Notes: generated by a model not told the origin, from the letters alone. DNA of 64,000 bases from Saxidomus purpurata (GCA_022818135.1 JAFMSR010000016.1:43583642-43647641), one strand, 5' to 3'; shown: positions 9,550 through 21,200, counted from the first letter of the stretch. Program-made: numbers and translations.

Positions 9550-9880
9550 AGACGACGTATAAAATCTTGTGAAATCGTCATCATTGATGAATGATCCATA
9601 ATGAGTAAGACAGTATTTGAAACAGTTGACCTTTTATGCAGGTCGTTGAGAAAAGACGAAAGGTATTTTCATGGTATTCAGGTGATCCTTTCAGGAGATT
9701 TTTATTAACTCCCCCCAGTATCAGACGATTTGCTGAGTGACTTCGGAAAAAGTGTTTTATGGAATCATTTCTTTTCTGCAATACCTCGCCATATTACCCT
9801 TCAAAATGCTCACATTGGTTAACAGTTAAGAATGATGCTCAGAGCACAGTGGATGCTTTAAAAACATCTAAGAAATAAGT
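9550..9880 (+). pseudogene. PIF1-like helicase fragment
   Basis: The plus frame from 9550 reads RIKSCEIVIIDE, a UGA where relatives have another residue, then SIMSKTVFETVDLLCRSLRK and FHGIQVILSGDFY followed by UAA and LPPVSDD. These are the Walker B 'IIDE-x-SM' and the motif III 'GG-x-Q-x-I-x-x-GDF-x-QLPPV' of PIF1/RRM3-family helicases. Only the middle of the protein is present and it holds stops, so it is a relic. PIF1-like genes occur in hosts, in Helitrons and in some large DNA elements, and the fragment does not say which. Its upstream end meets the Naiad 5' end. Confidence 0.7.
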
Positions 9881-10118
9881 TTTACCAAGTTATTTCTGTT
9901 ATTTACAAATACAAATTAAGACGTGCATAACCAAAAGGGTGGATTTATTATTTTTGACTAGGATAGTCAATTTTTTTTCCTCTATAATTCAATGTTAACA
10001 GAACTGTTATACAGACCGTTATTTTTGGTAATAACTATGACAATGTTTATTATTCTAGGAGTATAAATCTTTAATGTTTTATTTAAATGTATGATGGTCA
10101 CTTTAAACGGTAATTATT
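9881..10118. other. Unassigned spacer
   Basis: AT-rich, nothing recognised, between the helicase relic and the right inverted-repeat arm. Confidence 0.3.
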
Positions 10119-10680
10119 ACTTTAATCTAAACTTTCGTAAAACCTTTATAGTACACACCGTCGCTAGAGCGGTTGAATTTGGCGCCAGGTGAGATGATAA
10201 TAACAATTCCTGTATTCGTAAGCGCAATTTGGTGTCCGGCTCAAAACTGCGCTAATACACGACCGGGAGCTATTCGACATCAACAGTAACCAGCTCCAAA
10301 ATACAGGTAGTTTTTGAAATTTGTGTCGGTTTTCTTATGAAAATGAGAATGTCAGCTCCAACGACTTTGTGTACGAACAGGTAAACATATAGACTACTGA
10401 TAGGCACCGGTAAGTTTTCGTAAGGTGTAATGTGGATTCTTGAAATGCATCGTGAATTGAACGAAGTAGTACTTTTTCCACCATTGGAGTCTGGTATCTT
10501 GTGGTTTATAGAGACATATAGTGAAAAAAAAAATTTTTTTTAATGTTTCCGTTGAGTGACTAAACCTGTTCAGTGTGTATACTGAGTTCTTATAGTATGT
10601 GAATATGAAAAAAAAAATACAAGATAGACACAATTGGGCCAGAATCGCTCTCCTGAACCCAAGTGTCTGTGATTATGATC
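10119..10680 (+). repeat. Right arm of the ~560-bp inverted repeat
   Basis: Reverse complement of 1976-2535 with few differences. The plus frame near 10630-10660 reads WARIALLNPSVCD, as in the other arm, and the two sequences part after about 10680. Confidence 0.75.
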
Positions 10681-11127
10681 TGCGTTTGCACACTTCATTT
10701 CAGATGACATTACTTGTTGTTATTTCGTTTGCCTGGAGATTTCGAGCTTCTCATCTTTCGAACAGAGTTTGTGTAGTAATGAAAATGTCGAAATTTTGTT
10801 GAATTTGCCTTCACCAAGAAATAGCCATATTTTATCAAGTTTATTGAACAAATCTATTTTTTCACCTTCACTTTGATAGTTATAAACAAGAATTCCCCTG
10901 ATCTGATTTTTACTTCTTTACGTTTTCCATTTCTTTCTCTACGGGCTTCTATTGAGTCAGACGGGTATTTTTTTCATTTCTTGAATCGTTTCATCACGCT
11001 TCCTTTTTATTCCACGATTTTTTTTGATATTTTCCATTTTCCGAAATTTACAAACTTTATTTCAAACCTTATACAAAGAGCAATGTTTTGAACAATGTTT
11101 AATTCTGTGATATTGTTGTACAATAAT
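10681..11127. other. T-rich unassigned stretch
   Basis: Pyrimidine-rich plus strand with no gene-like frame. Nothing recognised. Confidence 0.3.
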
Positions 11128-12925
11128 TAAATATGTCAGCACCCAATTAAGATAAAGTCACCAATTACATTAGACGCCATCAGAAGGTCTGGTTTGTGAC
11201 TGATAATGACCGCTTTCGAGAGATAATTGTCTTGGCAAAATTTCATCGCATAATTTATTGCTGAGAGTTCGCACGTTAACATAGATGCTTGGCAGTCGAG
11301 TTTAAGACTTTTAGTGTGCATTATTGTGCCATGTGGTGAGATAACTACTATACCCGCCCCTGCTGTCTGTTTGGAATGGACCTTACTGCCGTCGGTGTAA
11401 ATTTGTGTATTATCGCTACAGTGGCGAAATATTTTTAAATTGGCGATTATTTTGCTATCGCTAGTATTATCCGACTTTTTTAGTTGACCGACCAGATCCA
11501 AATTTATGACGGGCATACGATATCTATAAGGTGTTCGTAGTACGGTTCTTGTATTTGTTTGTCGCTCAAAGGGGTTAACTGGACTATATAAACCACTAGA
11601 TGGCGCTGGGGCAGGTTTTTCAATAATTTCAAACATGTTTCACATCAGAGACCCGTTTTTAAAATTTTTGACAAAATTACAGAACTGTTTCCTTTGAAAT
11701 TTGTTACAAAGGTAAACTGTGCCATTTCATAACAGTTCATCCAAAAATCTTAATGACATATCTGTTCTAAAAGTGACTTTGAGAACAAAAATCAACCTGT
11801 CAAGCAGACGATCTCAGATTTGAATTTCCCCGGAGGCGTGGCTAATTGCTGATAAACTCTGTGTTTGTAAACAAAGGCCACGTGGTGATGTTTATACACT
11901 TGAGAGTAGTGGCATGCATTACAGAACAAAAACAGTTTACTAACCTTGATGAAAGTTTATTTCCATAAAATGAGAATATCCTTCATTAAAATGAATCATT
12001 AAGGTAATCAAGACCTAAATAAGTAAGTTAAAAGTTAGCAGATACATGTAACATAAACATTATGTTTTTGTGCAGAAATCTATTCAAGTTGCCATACAAG
12101 TAGTCAGTATTGAACTTTTAAATTTTGGCATAAATGTCTAACTTGCAAAAGTACACAGCAGGACACAACTTCCCTTGCGGTTCAATATGTTTTGTTCTTC
12201 CCCCATTCATCTATACTTTACTTCAAAAGCCCATTCTGACTATAGTATAGTTCAGTATTTTCTATAATAATGTTTTGTTGTATGATACTATTTCCTGGTT
12301 CAGGTAGTCTTCAATTTCTTGGTCAAGCCCGCGGGTATGCAGATATATAACATAAGGCAAACCATAAACAGTGTCAGTATAAATTTAAAAAATGTTTATG
12401 TGACTTAGACGAAGAATCCTCCTACTAAACCACTGCAAGGATCGCACCAGCAGGGTCAGTTAATATTATCCTGGCTCATTATATATTATGATCCATTATT
12501 ATCCAAGAATGAGGCTTTAGATTGATTTTACTATTGACTTTAATAATTTCTCCATTTTATTTTTTCCTTGATGGTCTACAATTTACATAATCCCATGTTA
12601 TCATCACTATGAACTTTTAAATCCGTGTCAGGAACATTAAAACTAACACAAATAGCTCCATTTACTCTCTTGATATAAACAATACATGTCTTTTTCTTAT
12701 GCACTTTTTCTGCAATGCTTCATTAAAATATAAACTTTATTCTTCATCAACTACATGCATATACATTGTATTGTGTTTTGAACTGCTGTGATAATTTCCC
12801 TCCTTTTTCTGATACATGTATCAGTTTCATGTCTGAAACTTTTGTCTTTCAAAAATACACAAACCATGGCATGTAATTACCAATTAATTTTGTAACTCTA
12901 TCTTAATTGGGTGCTGACATATTCA
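11128..12925. repeat. Pair of ~25-bp inverted termini 1.8 kb apart
   Basis: TATGTCAGCACCCAATTAAG at about 11131-11150 is matched in reverse complement at about 12901-12924, both bordered by TA. The enclosed 1.8 kb holds the RNase H relic at its left and AT-rich unassigned sequence at 11640-12895. It could be a TA-flanked DNA transposon or two scraps of one repeat. Confidence 0.4.
11136..11636 (-). pseudogene. RNase H domain of a non-LTR retrotransposon
   Basis: Minus frame with the RNase H signature: QIYTDGSKVHSKQTAGAGIV (first catalytic Asp in TDGSK), then LTCELSAINYAMKF (catalytic Glu) and AVIISHKPDLLMAS, where relatives usually have a Ser-Asp-Ser, so the third acidic residue is replaced. 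I-group LINEs carry such a domain after the reverse transcriptase. The frame ends where the TIR-like sequence at 11128-11152 begins, which suggests an insertion or deletion boundary there. Confidence 0.65.
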
Positions 12926-13356
12926 TTTTAGCACAATGTATTCATATTGTAGGAAATTACAAAAAATCAGGCCTTGTGCAAAATATGACTCTGTGAGTTA
13001 GGTTTATCTTTATAATTTCTAAAAAGGGAGAATATGAATGAATATCACGGGATAAAAAGAAAGTGAGAAGAAATGATTCAGGAGGTGGATAAATTTTCAT
13101 CTGATTCCGAAATGCTCATAGATACAAAATATAGGAAACGTAAAGAAGCCCTTAGTCAGCCTCGCTGAAGAGCTAAAATCGTCTGCTTGCTATTGTGATT
13201 CACTCACTCTAGTAACCTCCACTTTAATTGACAGGTAGTTTTGGAGGTATCAAGTTACAGCTGCAAACAAAACAAATACTCGCTGGTATACCAGCGAGAG
13301 TTACCCCTTTAAGCCATCTTCAGTTATTAGAGATTTGTATGTTTTAACTGTGTTTT
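12926..13356. other. Unassigned, with second palindrome at 13279-13298
   Basis: No gene recognised. The 20-bp palindrome of 637-656 recurs here on the plus strand, followed by the similar GAGTTACCCCTTT. Confidence 0.4.
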
Positions 13357-13740
13357 TATGCCCCCAAAGGGTGGCATATCAAAATCGCACCGTCCGTCTG
13401 TCCGTCCGACCGTCCGTCTGTCTGCCTGTCTGTCTGTCTGTCTGTGTGTCCTGCCTTACATTTCTTTTTGTCCAGGCTGTATATTTGTCATGCATTAAAA
13501 TGACTTGGCACACATGTCTAGTACATCCTCGTGTAAGACTCACGTCCGTACCTAAAAAGTCAAGATCACACTTAGTGTTTGAAGGTACTGGAATCCGCTA
13601 TATATGCACTTTCGTATCTGGACTGTAACTTTGTCATGCAAAGACGGATTTAAAGTAACCTTGGCACAAATGTCTAGTACACCAAGACGATGTGTCTCGT
13701 GTAAGACTCACGTCCCTACCTCAAAGGTAATAACATAGCA
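13357..13740. repeat. 'TATGCCCCC' interspersed repeat with TGTC/GTCC tract
   Basis: Starts TATGCCCCCAAAG and runs into a (GTCCGTCT)n-like tract, then duplicated 'GTGTAAGACTCACGTCC' segments. The same head is seen at 25633. Bivalve genomes carry many such elements, and the 97-codon frame across it is a by-product. Confidence 0.6.
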
Positions 13741-13825
13741 CAATTATTGAGCACAGGGAGAGGAAACAGACTGTGAGACACTTACCCCATGATTTTATAG
13801 GCCAAATGATTTTTAGGTCATTGAC

Positions 13826-14369
13826 TCATCTTTCAGAGAGATATTCAATATGCATTTTCAATGACAGAGTTTTATCAAAACACATACCTAGGAATTTAGC
13901 ATGTTCGTTATAATTAAGGTTTGTTACGCATAGTGTTAGTTTCGGAAAGTTGGTGGCTCTTTCCGGGGATTTTACGGACTGCTGATATATTAATAAAACG
14001 TTTTTGAAGGGTTTATGATGAACTCCCACGATTTACTTCATTTCAAAGTTCATCTTGAACTTTTTGTGCCTTTTAACATATTTGCACAGGGCTAAAGGAT
14101 GTTTAAAATGTGGCGGAGCCATCTACAAATTGGGATATTTTAGCGTTAATCGTGGGGTGTTTTACATTAAATTGTTTGATATGGGTCTCGAAAGTATTCA
14201 CCTGTGCACCTGTGGTCATCCATTTTTCGTTTCCACCTTCTCCTTATACGTCTATGTTCTAGAAAGCATTTTAGCCATTTAATACCAATATTATGAAGTT
14301 GCATAAATGCCCCTCCATTCCATATTTTATCAAAAGCATTACTTAGATCTAAAATGTACGATTACAAAT
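13826..14369 (-). pseudogene. LINE reverse transcriptase fragment
   Basis: From 14369 the minus strand reads YILDLSNAFDKIWNGGAFMQ followed by LHNIGIKWLKCFLEHRR, the RT block with the first catalytic Asp and the fingers-palm region. After frame changes it reads PKLTLCVTNLNYNEHAKFLG and MCFDKTLSLKMHIEYLSER, the block after the catalytic box. The middle, including the YxDD box, is lost. It belongs with I-like LINEs and could be the upstream part of the element whose RNase H sits at 11136-11636. Confidence 0.65.
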
Positions 14370-14660
14370 ATAATGTATGCTATATACACATGCTGATTTT
14401 CCAATTCGATTACAATGGGAAATGGGGACAATAGAATTACGCTTAATTACGCAATTTTATAGCACGCAACTTCTCTAATTTGTGAGATATTGACACCTAG
14501 CATAATTTGCATAAGTAATTGTGATTGGTTGAAAGCCTCTCAGACGCTCATTTAACATGACGATCGCTCCGCCTTCTGATTCACTTGATCGCAAGGATAG
14601 CTTTAGTGGAATTATTTATTGATGTTATGTTTAGTTTTTTAAAAAAAAGACCTAAAATGT
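14370..14660. other. Unassigned spacer
   Basis: Nothing recognised between the LINE piece and the next repeat. Confidence 0.3.
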
Positions 14661-15500
14661 CATTTTAGCTCTACTGGACGACGTGTAGCGGAGCTTATGC
14701 CATGGTGGTTTGTCCGGATGTCCGTCTGTCCGTACATGCACAGTAGACATTATGGGGTTAGGGTTTGAGTACAACTAAGCATTGTGAAATTCTTTGAGTT
14801 TATTCTGTCAATATGGGGTTAAAAATAGTATTGTCGGGTTAAATAATTGTATTGTGTGGTTTAAAAAGATCAAAGAAAGATCAAAGGGATAACCTCTCAA
14901 AGTCCGTCTGATGAGTACGTCCGTTAAATTTTTCTTGATAACGCTCTACAGGTCGCAATATTTATTTGACTTTAATAAAAACAAACATAATATCAAACAG
15001 GGAATGCCACATACCAAAAACGCAGCCTCCCCAAAACGAGCCCCATAGCCCCATTAATAAAACTTGCTGATAAGGATTCCTGCAACTTGTAAATGTTCTC
15101 TATTGGTTTTGGGGTCAGTGAGTTAATGGTCAAGGTCACAGTGACTTCGGATAGCAATTCCTTGATAACACTCTACAGGTCACAATTTTCATTCAGCTTT
15201 CATCAAAATTGATCAGAAGGTTTCCTGTAATATGTAAATGATTTCTATTGTTTTCTGGGTCAGTGTGTAAAAGGCTTTACGTGTCTCAGTTTTCTTTCAA
15301 CTTTTATCAAACTTGCTCAAAAGGTTTCCTGTAATATTTAGATGTTCATTAACAGCGGGCCAAAGGTCAAGGTCACAGTGACCTCCGTTAGATTTTCCTT
15401 TATAACGCTCTACGTATCCCAGTTTTCATTCAACTTTCATCAAACTTGCTCAAAATGTTTCCTACAACATGTAGATGATCCGTCTAGTTATTTGTTAAAG
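14661..15500. repeat. Bivalve 'GGTCAAGGTCACAGTGACC' repeat, interrupted
   Basis: Starts with TAGCTCTACTGGACGACG and a GTCCG/GTCTG tract. It holds several diverged units of about 150-170 bp with 'CTTGATAACGCTCTACAGG', 'CATTCAACTTTCATCAAACT' and 'GGTCAAGGTCACAGTGAC'. A 73-bp Naiad 3' scrap is inserted at 14981-15053. Confidence 0.65.
14981..15053 (-). mobile_element. 73-bp Naiad 3'-terminal insertion with 9-bp target-site duplication
   Basis: The segment matches the Naiad 3' terminus (compare 5462-5533). It is flanked on both sides by TTAATAAAA (14972-14980 and 15054-15062), and removing it restores the host repeat's reading. Confidence 0.8.
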
Positions 15501-16559
15501 TGAAACGAAAATTTATCACGCATCATATGCATGCATTATAAATTAATCTCTTAAAAACGTGCTTATAATGTCGACATAAAAACAGTTTTAAATTTGAAAA
15601 AAAAACATCATATAAACTATGAAATGTAAATGTATTATTCACATATTATTTTAAGAGTATAAATTTGACATGTTTGGTCCTAGCTCAATCGATGTCCATA
15701 GATCTATATAAACGTATTTCAAAATACAAGTTACATAAAATTATTGTGATGATGATATCAGACGACAATGATAGCTAATCTATTAAATTCTGATAAAAGA
15801 AGTTTTACAATATTTTATTGCCTTAAGGCAAATAGGTGGATCATACATGTACTGTGAAGTCTGATCAGTCAAGAAGAGCGGCTTTGAGTATGTGCAGTTA
15901 CTTATCGAAACAAAGGCAAGATGTCACACTGCATGTTATATATTAACTTCGTTATTCATATAGAATTTGTTACGACGTTTACTTATAAAAACTGACAGCA
16001 ACCCCAATTCGCTTGAAATCATAATTAACAAAATACTTTTAATTAAAGATGCGTAACGTAAAAAGTGAGGTAATAATTTACTAATAGGCTTTCTATGCCA
16101 ACTGGCAATTCACCGCCTCTTTTCAACTTCATATCTGTTTTCCGCTGTCTCTCTAAAATGGCGCTATTTGTTGTCGCTGGTTAACGAATTTTGAAAGAAA
16201 AAAAAGATATATGTTAGTGGAGTCAGCTAATCAGATCGCGGAATCGCTAAACACCGGTTGAAATTGTTCGCTTACCGGTTATATGCGGTCATCGTCCGGT
16301 GAATGGTTTTTGACCGGTATAACCGAACCCGAGCACACACGCAAACGAACCGCAAACGATATGGAACAGAACCGCAAAAATGGTAAATATTACCGTTGGC
16401 AGTAATGTAAAGGTTATTTAACTCTGTCTTAACCGGACACAGTGTATAGGGAAATACACAATTCAGCCCAATTAAAAAGATTCGGATTTTATTAATTTTC
16501 TTCTATGTGGACCTACAAAAAATCAACACGTTTAGCAGGAAATAAGTTGCAGCTATTTT
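15501..16559. other. Unassigned stretch
   Basis: AT-rich; the part around 16240-16400 is richer in CG and has ACCGGT motifs (CACCGGTTG, TTACCGGTTA, TGACCGGTAT). I see no gene. Confidence 0.3.
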
Positions 16560-17141
16560 TGTGTCGCCCTTTCGGAGAAAAGGCGATACATAGGGATCGC
16601 TTTGTCCGTCCGTCCGTTGGTCCGTCCGTCACACAAACTTAACGTTGGCTATAACTTTGCCATTTCTAAAGATTTCTTCATCAAACTTTACAATTGTATT
16701 GCTGATGACAAAAGGGTCATGATGCCGCCAAATTTTGTTGGTCAAGGTCATATTTGACAGAGTTATGCCCCTTTTTGTACTTAGATTTTGTCACGAAAAC
16801 TTAACGTTGGCTACAACTTTGCCATTTCTTAAGATTTCTTCATCAAACTTTCAAATTGCATTGCTTATGACATAAGGGTGGTGATGCCGCCAAATTTTGT
16901 ATTTCAAGGTAATATTTGACTGAGTTATGCCCCTTTTTATACTTAGATTTTGGCTATAACTTTGCCATTTCTTAAAATTTCTTTATCAAACTTTCAAATT
17001 GTATTGCTTATGTCAAAAGGGTCATGATGCCGCCAAATTTTGTAGGTCAAGGTCATATTTGACAGAGTTATGCCCCTTTTTGTACTTTGATTTTTTCACA
17101 AAATTATTTGTTATTCTGACAAAGCGTAAGAGGGCGACACA
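16560..17141. repeat. TIR-bounded repeat TGTGTCGCCCT...AGGGCGACACA
   Basis: Inverted ends of at least 11 bp enclose a GTCCG-rich head and about three diverged units with a 162-bp period (for example TTAACGTTGG at 16639 and 16801). No coding. A partial inverted copy is at 32680-32974. Confidence 0.75.
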
Positions 17142-18156
17142 AGTGTTCTACTGAACACCCATCTAGTTTAATAATGTTATTAAAGTTATCAATATGAAAA
17201 AAGAGCTGTCCTCTCTCTTGGGTCATGTAAGGCTATAATTTTCTGCGTGTAAGGACCTGTACTCCCTAAGACTAAAGTTTAGACGGTACTTCCAGATAAA
17301 CCATTTATGATTTCTTATAGTGGCATCTTCTTTTTTTCAACGAATGGAAATAAGAAGATTACTATTATGTCTGCTCTCAGCGCTTGTCTGTTTTGCTGCC
17401 TTGTTTCTAGTTACAATGATGACAGAAACAATAATTTTGCCTTCGATGTAAGAAACAATACATCTAATTATTTTCATTTATTAGAACAGTTAACCTGTAA
17501 ACAAAGACCAATGACCGGACGAAACTTTTTCGGTCTTTTTTGACAGTAAGGTAATCATGATACATTTAACATATTACCGTACAAGATAAGCTGATGTAAA
17601 TTTAGCTGATGTACATTTAGCATGCTACCATCGATGCGCTGATAGTAGATTTTGGATATTACAATAGATGTGCTGTAGGTACATTTAGCATGTGACCATA
17701 GCAGATGTACTGATGGTACATTAAACACATAACCCGAGATGTGCTAATGTAACATTTAGCAGAGGTTTTGATGAGTATTCATTGGTTAAAGAAAGAAGTT
17801 TACCGTGGATACCTTATGGTATTTTGCAATGTTGTATTGATTGTTCAAATTCATGCGATAAACTCCAGACGACTTAAGACTGATATAATTGTAGTTGATC
17901 TTGTACCAAACACTAACCTCTGGCCTAAGCTTAAGTTATCAGTCTAACGGATACTCGGGTACTCAAAAATGTCATTCTCTAATTGTATGTGTACGGTCAG
18001 CGTGCAAGTTATATTAAATAAAATGGAAACGTCAACACAAAAGTAAGAATATAAATTTGTTTATTAAAGCATAATCTAAACATTTCAGTTCTTGAACTGA
18101 TGACCCGAAAACAGTGTTTGATGTACCAAACTAATAATTATAACATTGTGTTACAG
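17142..18156. other. Upstream flank / intron of the sulfatase gene
   Basis: A degenerate motif 'TGTGCTGATGTACATTTAGCA' recurs loosely between 17585 and 17765. A 78-codon frame at 17307-17543 shows no sulfatase features, and I could not find the missing upstream exons here. Confidence 0.35.
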
Positions 18157-18268
18157 CCACTGTTTGTCTACTTATCCTTTCAAGCAGTTCATTATCCAGT
18201 CCAGGCACCAGAACAATGTATCACGAAGAATAAACATATAAAAGATATAGGACGACGAAAATACGCTG
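18157..18268 (+). CDS. Sulfatase exon A
   Basis: 112 nt. Acceptor TGTTACAG before it, donor GTAAGG after it. Encodes [20 protein letters not shown] through RRKYA plus the first base of a Gly codon. VHYP carries the His that contacts sulfate in family members. Confidence 0.85.
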
Positions 18269-21200
18269 GTAAGGTAACAAATTTATTTTTCGTTTTCTTG
18301 TCATATTCATACAGTGTGATTTATATATCATATATGCATGTAAGAACAAGGTATATTTCTAGAATTACAAGACATTTTTGGCTTTGAACCCCTTTTTTAT
18401 TTTTTTGCTGTTGTTAAAAAACAAGTTTTTCCTATATGCTTATGATTCTTGAATTCTACTGTCTGGAAAAGGTAGATCACATAATGAATCTATCTCATCA
18501 AGAGAGTTGGAACTTGTATGTGAATGGCGTGTTACATTTGTTTCATGTAAGTTTAATCTAGATTTTTTAATAAAAACACTAATGCCTAGTCGAATCAGCC
18601 ATTTGCAAAAGTGAGGACAACCCCAGAAAATACATGCAGTAGAATTTGGGTTAAAACTGTGCATATTCACTGATCTTCAGGTACATCGTTTAGGATGCCA
18701 GCTACTTCGATGCAAAACTCTCTTTAAAGTGTTTTAAACCTTTTGCATAGACACAGTGTGCCGCCTTACAGAGAGCTCTATTAGCAAATGCGATATTATA
18801 TCATAATCCAACACAAAAGATTTTCCCCTCATGAACTAACTCCATTTCATATTCTATTCCGTTATTATAAGATTTCGTTCATTTATATTTCAATATGATA
18901 CTTAGGTAAGATTAGGATAAAAACACAAATAATGTTATAAATTAAGTTTTATATCATTCTTTTAACATCGCCGAAAGCAAATTGTTATGTTAATAGTCAG
19001 ATATATGTACTACTAAAACCATTTAAGTTTATCTGGACCAGAAAAAGATCTGAAACCTTTATATTTGTTTTATTGAAATATTTGTGAAATACTGTATCGT
19101 CTGCAAATAAAACAATTTGGAATCATTTGTTCATACAGTGATACATTAGCTCGTACAATTACTAAAATAATGGAAAAATAGGAAAAAATATATGTGTTCT
19201 TAAATATGCAAATGCACTACTCAATACTGTCGTAGCATAAGTTTAAAAATGTTGGACATTATGAATTTTCAAAACCAAATGTTGATAGTAAAAATGTTAA
19301 AATACATTTGGGATGTATACCCCTTTAATATTTCACAATTTATCCTACTTCCGACGATTTATTCACATAAAAAAACCATCAACTACATATTTATTTAATA
19401 AACGTTTTACACAGGTATGGTAACATGTATGGATGAAGCTATTGGTAATGTTGTGGAGGAAATGAAAAAGCAAGGCTTGTGGGACAATACCGTTTTGATA
19501 TTTTCGACAGGCAAGTATCTAAATATTTATCAATAATATATAAATGGAAGAGTTCTTTTTCTGTAGTCATGAATGCTTATAATTAAATAATCGATCTATT
19601 AGAGATGTATACGCAGTGACAGATGTGTAGATGGACAACGGATAAGCGATAAAAACTGTGGACTTTCTCAAGGTTGTTATCGTTATGCAGATGTAATTAT
19701 CGATTGTACAATGTTTTTGCGTGACAGGGTGAGCTATTGTGACCACTTGATGTCCGTCGCCCGTCGTCGTCGGCGTGGTCGTTCATCTTCAATCGTCGTC
19801 GTTCGTCGTAAACAATTGCTTCAAACGACATCTTCTTTGAAATCCCTGGACCAATGATTATAAAACTTGAAAGGGATGCTATACCAAAATTGTTAAAAAT
19901 ATTCTGATCCATGCAGAACTCTGGTTACAATGGCAATCAAAAGGAAACACTTCGAAAATCTTCTTCTTTAAAGCTACTGATAAGAATTTAATTTAGTTTG
20001 ACACACATGCTCACCTTGTAACTCTACCTAAATTGCTACAATGAAGTTGATTTATAAAATAATAAGTCCCCTAGTAGAGTTGGACTTCAAATATCTCTGA
20101 ATCTACTGGACGAGAATTAAATTTTACAAATATATTAACTTTTTTTATATTTTGACTCCTTACCAAAATTCCTAAAACGAACTTGATCTCTTTTAAATGA
20201 GGCACCCAGTGGGGTAGGGCAGTTTTTTCTAAATGATCTTTATATAAACATCAAAACTCTTCTTCTGTGAAATTTAAGGGGAGCGATATAGGGACATTTT
20301 GGCCCTCTTGTTTATATAATTATATTCTGTGTGGAAACTTTAACCATCTTCTCTGAAAGTACTAGTCAGAATTATTCTTTTTAACAAAAAATAGTATCTC
20401 ATCACCCTCTACCAAATTGCTGTAATGAAGGTGATTCCTTAAAACGTGAGGCCCCAGTTGGGTGTGGCTGTTTTCCCTAACCAATTTTTAAAAAAATGAA
20501 TTTCTTTTCTAAATCCGTTATGATTTAATCCTATTTTTTATATGTATAGTCAGTCTTGCACAGCGTTTTTATACTACACTGAGATCTTTTACGCTACACA
20601 ATTCCTGCAGGTATAATGATAGTTTGCTGATGTTCTCTGTTGACTTAAGTGAGCGATATAGGGCCAGTGACCATTTTTTAACTTTATTATTGACAATAAA
20701 GCCCAATGGCACACAAAGGAAGACCATATTCTTACAATGACAGACAGGTATTGTGTCACACAGAGCCCACTCAATTATATTATTATTCCTGGCCAATTGC
20801 ATGTGGATACTCTGTAGTTTCTATGATATGCATTTTATCTTATAATAAACACTTCCGTCTTTCATAGCCATGATTCGTGAAAATTTAGCAATACTGTAAT
20901 GGATGAAAATGTTCGTTTGGCGATGTTTTGTCCTCAAACCCTAACACAGTCAACAGGAAACAGCTATTTTGCTGTAGCAATTTGCCGGTGCATTAACATG
21001 TAGGTATGTGCATCTTTCTAGTAACCTAGAATATTGCATTGTGCCATTCATATCAGCCACAGTCTGATTTTGAAGGCAGTGATAATTTCTGTAACCTGAT
21101 TAAAATTTGTTAGGGCAGTTGGCCTGTATATTTGGTGACCAATGTCATCTATGGCAGCACAAACAGCAATGCATTCTCTGCCATTACTGGATACATGCTC

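Noticed and set aside
9569..9577. UGA inside the PIF1-like relic as selenocysteine
   Set aside because: Family members have Val/Ile at that place, not Cys, and a UAA follows downstream, so it is simple decay.
1976..10680. Maverick/Polinton element with long terminal inverted repeats
   Set aside because: No polymerase B, integrase, ATPase or capsid genes between the arms; the interior is retroelement relics and a helicase scrap.
14895..14935. CTGATGAG hammerhead-ribozyme core (also 61271)
   Set aside because: No CGAAAC partner or closing stem at the right place. Naiads are reported to lack canonical hammerheads.
17307..17543. 78-codon plus frame as a missing sulfatase exon
   Set aside because: No sulfatase motif and no splice signals in phase with the 18157 exon.
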